DNA from: Planctomycetaceae bacterium
Lineage (GTDB): Bacteria > Planctomycetota > Planctomycetia > Pirellulales > Thermoguttaceae
Reading direction: 5' to 3'
Length of the DNA: 5,667 nt
NCBI GenBank assembly: GCA_031283515.1
Contig: JAITBS010000071.1
Coordinates: forward strand, 1-5,667
Position numbers and translations under genes: made by a program. Under the pieces are notes generated by a model. It had not been told where the DNA came from, ran no database searches, and was given only the letters and a program-made list of their open reading frames with translations. Within the stretch, counting starts at the first letter, position 1. Each line of letters opens with the position of its first letter. Below are positions 5,295-5,667 of the stretch, piece after piece.

Positions 5295-5369
5295 GTCGGT
5301 AGTCAATCTTTCGTCGGGTAGTCAATCTTTCGCCGGATAGTCAACCTTTCGTCGGGTAGTCAACCTTTC
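5295..5369 (+). repeat. Four-unit 19-bp tandem repeat (GTCGGGTAGTCAATCTTTC)
   Basis: Units at 5295-5312 (18 nt, one G missing), 5313-5331, 5332-5350 and 5351-5369, each of the form G(T/C)CGG(G/A)TAGTCAA(T/C)CTTTC. There are no spacers between units, so it is not a CRISPR array. The last unit runs into GCCGAAAGGTT, which completes a palindrome. Confidence 0.9.
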
Positions 5370-5383
5370 GCCGAAAGGTTTTG
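5362..5383 (+). terminator. Palindrome AACCTTTCG-C-CGAAAGGTT followed by TT, possible terminator
   Basis: The arms at 5362-5370 and 5372-5380 are exact complements, giving a practical 7-bp stem with a CGCCG loop, followed by a short T-run (TTTT at 5379-5382). It is the best terminator-like structure downstream of acpP, but it lies 345 nt after the gene and belongs to a repeated palindrome family, with related copies at 5182-5193 and 5477-5488. It could equally be only a REP element. Confidence 0.35.
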
Positions 5384-5520
5384 AACAATACGGCGATAAG
5401 CCGACTTGTCCCTGTTTACGGACGGAAATGAAAACATCATCAAGCGTTGCGATTGTGGGTTTTATTGTTTAACACTCTTCGGCGAAAGATCGCCTACCTA
5501 CTGAATTGATACTCAATTTT

Positions 5521-5667
5521 CTAATGGCGATTGGCAGCCCACCATGCGCGGAATGAACCTTCTTGGGGCAGTTTGGGCAATGCTCTGCCGCGAGTCCATG
5601 CACCAAGTTTATCAGGGTGCCAAGGTAAAAACGGAACGGTTCGAATACCAAGTTTGAGAAAACGCAT
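5521..5667 (-). CDS. C-terminal end of a LutB/LldF-like iron-sulfur protein (partial)
   Basis: The minus-strand frame is open from the right edge to a TAG (complement of 5521-5523), giving 48 residues. The tail reads KLGAWTRGRALPKLP, then SFRAWWAANRH at the end. In LutB/LldF lactate-utilisation proteins I recall a C-terminus of the type LGAWT-x-R-x-LP-x-P, then SFRxWW, which this matches well. LutB-family proteins carry ferredoxin-like [4Fe-4S] Cys clusters and work with LutA and LutC in lactate oxidation; those Cys motifs would lie outside the window. The codon at the edge happens to be ATG but is probably an internal Met. The gene converges on acpP across a repeat-rich gap, so it is a separate transcription unit. 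The tail alone is short, so the family call is moderate. Confidence 0.55.
   Translation of the reverse strand: MRFLKLGIRTVPFLPWHPDKLGAWTRGRALPKLPQEGSFRAWWAANRH

Larger units (their letters stand above)
5195..5472 (+). repeat. Paired diverged direct repeats flanking the 19-bp array
   Basis: TTTATTGTTTAA occurs at 5195-5206 and 5461-5472. A 23-nt segment at 5240-5262 recurs at 5400-5422 with 20 of 23 identities, sharing CTGTTTACGGA. The two outer copies and the two inner copies bracket the tandem array, as if one longer element had been duplicated on either side and then decayed. Confidence 0.55.
5018..5520. other. 503-nt noncoding, repeat-rich region between convergent genes
   Basis: No convincing gene is visible on either strand. 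It holds a 13-bp direct repeat (5051-5079), a small hairpin (5127-5150), three copies of a CTTTCGCCGAAAG-like palindrome, a four-unit 19-bp tandem repeat and two pairs of diverged direct repeats. It looks like an accumulation site for short intergenic repeats between acpP and the converging gene, where insertions interrupt no leader. Confidence 0.7.

Noticed and set aside
5295..5380. CRISPR-like array
   Set aside because: The 19-bp units are directly adjacent with no spacers and there is no cas gene.
5469..5651. Minus-strand 60-residue frame over 5469-5651
   Set aside because: It overlaps the LutB-like frame in another phase, runs into the repeat region and shows no motif; the frame ending at 5521 gives a recognisable C-terminus.

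Overview
The window looks like a chromosomal segment from a low-to-medium GC bacterium, most likely a member of Planctomycetota. The pointers are the gene order rpmF-fabD-fabG-acpP with no plsX or fabH in between, an L32 protein with a four-cysteine zinc ribbon and the N-terminus MAVPKRKHSN, a FabD with GLSLGE rather than GHSLGE at the active site, and very little Shine-Dalgarno use. This placement rests on remembered family features, not on a search.

Layout from left to right. Positions 3-458 hold the 3' end of an unrecognised Thr/Ser-rich, probably beta-rich protein whose reading frame is open to the left edge. Positions 459-664 are a repeat-bearing intergenic stretch with a perfect 18-bp inverted repeat and a tandem half-copy. 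Positions 665-2299 encode a 544-residue adenylate-forming enzyme that resembles the ligase domain of acyl-ACP synthetase/lysophospholipid acyltransferase (Aas), without an attached acyltransferase domain. Positions 2300-2783 are noncoding and rich in short palindromes; they contain a near-consensus sigma-70 promoter lying in an imperfect dyad. Positions 2784-5017 hold the ribosomal protein/fatty acid cluster: rpmF (59 codons), fabD, fabG (start overlapping the fabD stop, with its own GGAG) and acpP. Positions 5018-5520 are noncoding and hold a 19-bp tandem repeat and several diverged repeat pairs. The right edge carries, on the minus strand, the last 48 sense codons of a gene whose C-terminus resembles LutB/LldF-type iron-sulfur lactate-utilisation proteins; it converges on acpP.

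The genes fit together around acyl chains. AcpP carries the growing chain, FabD loads malonate onto it, FabG performs the first reduction, and the Aas-like ligase could activate free fatty acids for return to ACP or phospholipid. L32 ties the cluster to growth rate, as in many bacteria. The expected next gene, fabF, is absent downstream of acpP; repeats and a convergent gene are there instead.

I saw no CRISPR array, tRNA, rRNA, transposase or clear novel multi-gene system. The most interesting material is noncoding: the palindrome families, the dyad around the promoter, a 17-mer shared by the two acyl-metabolism leaders, and the heptamer tandem repeats directly before acpP.
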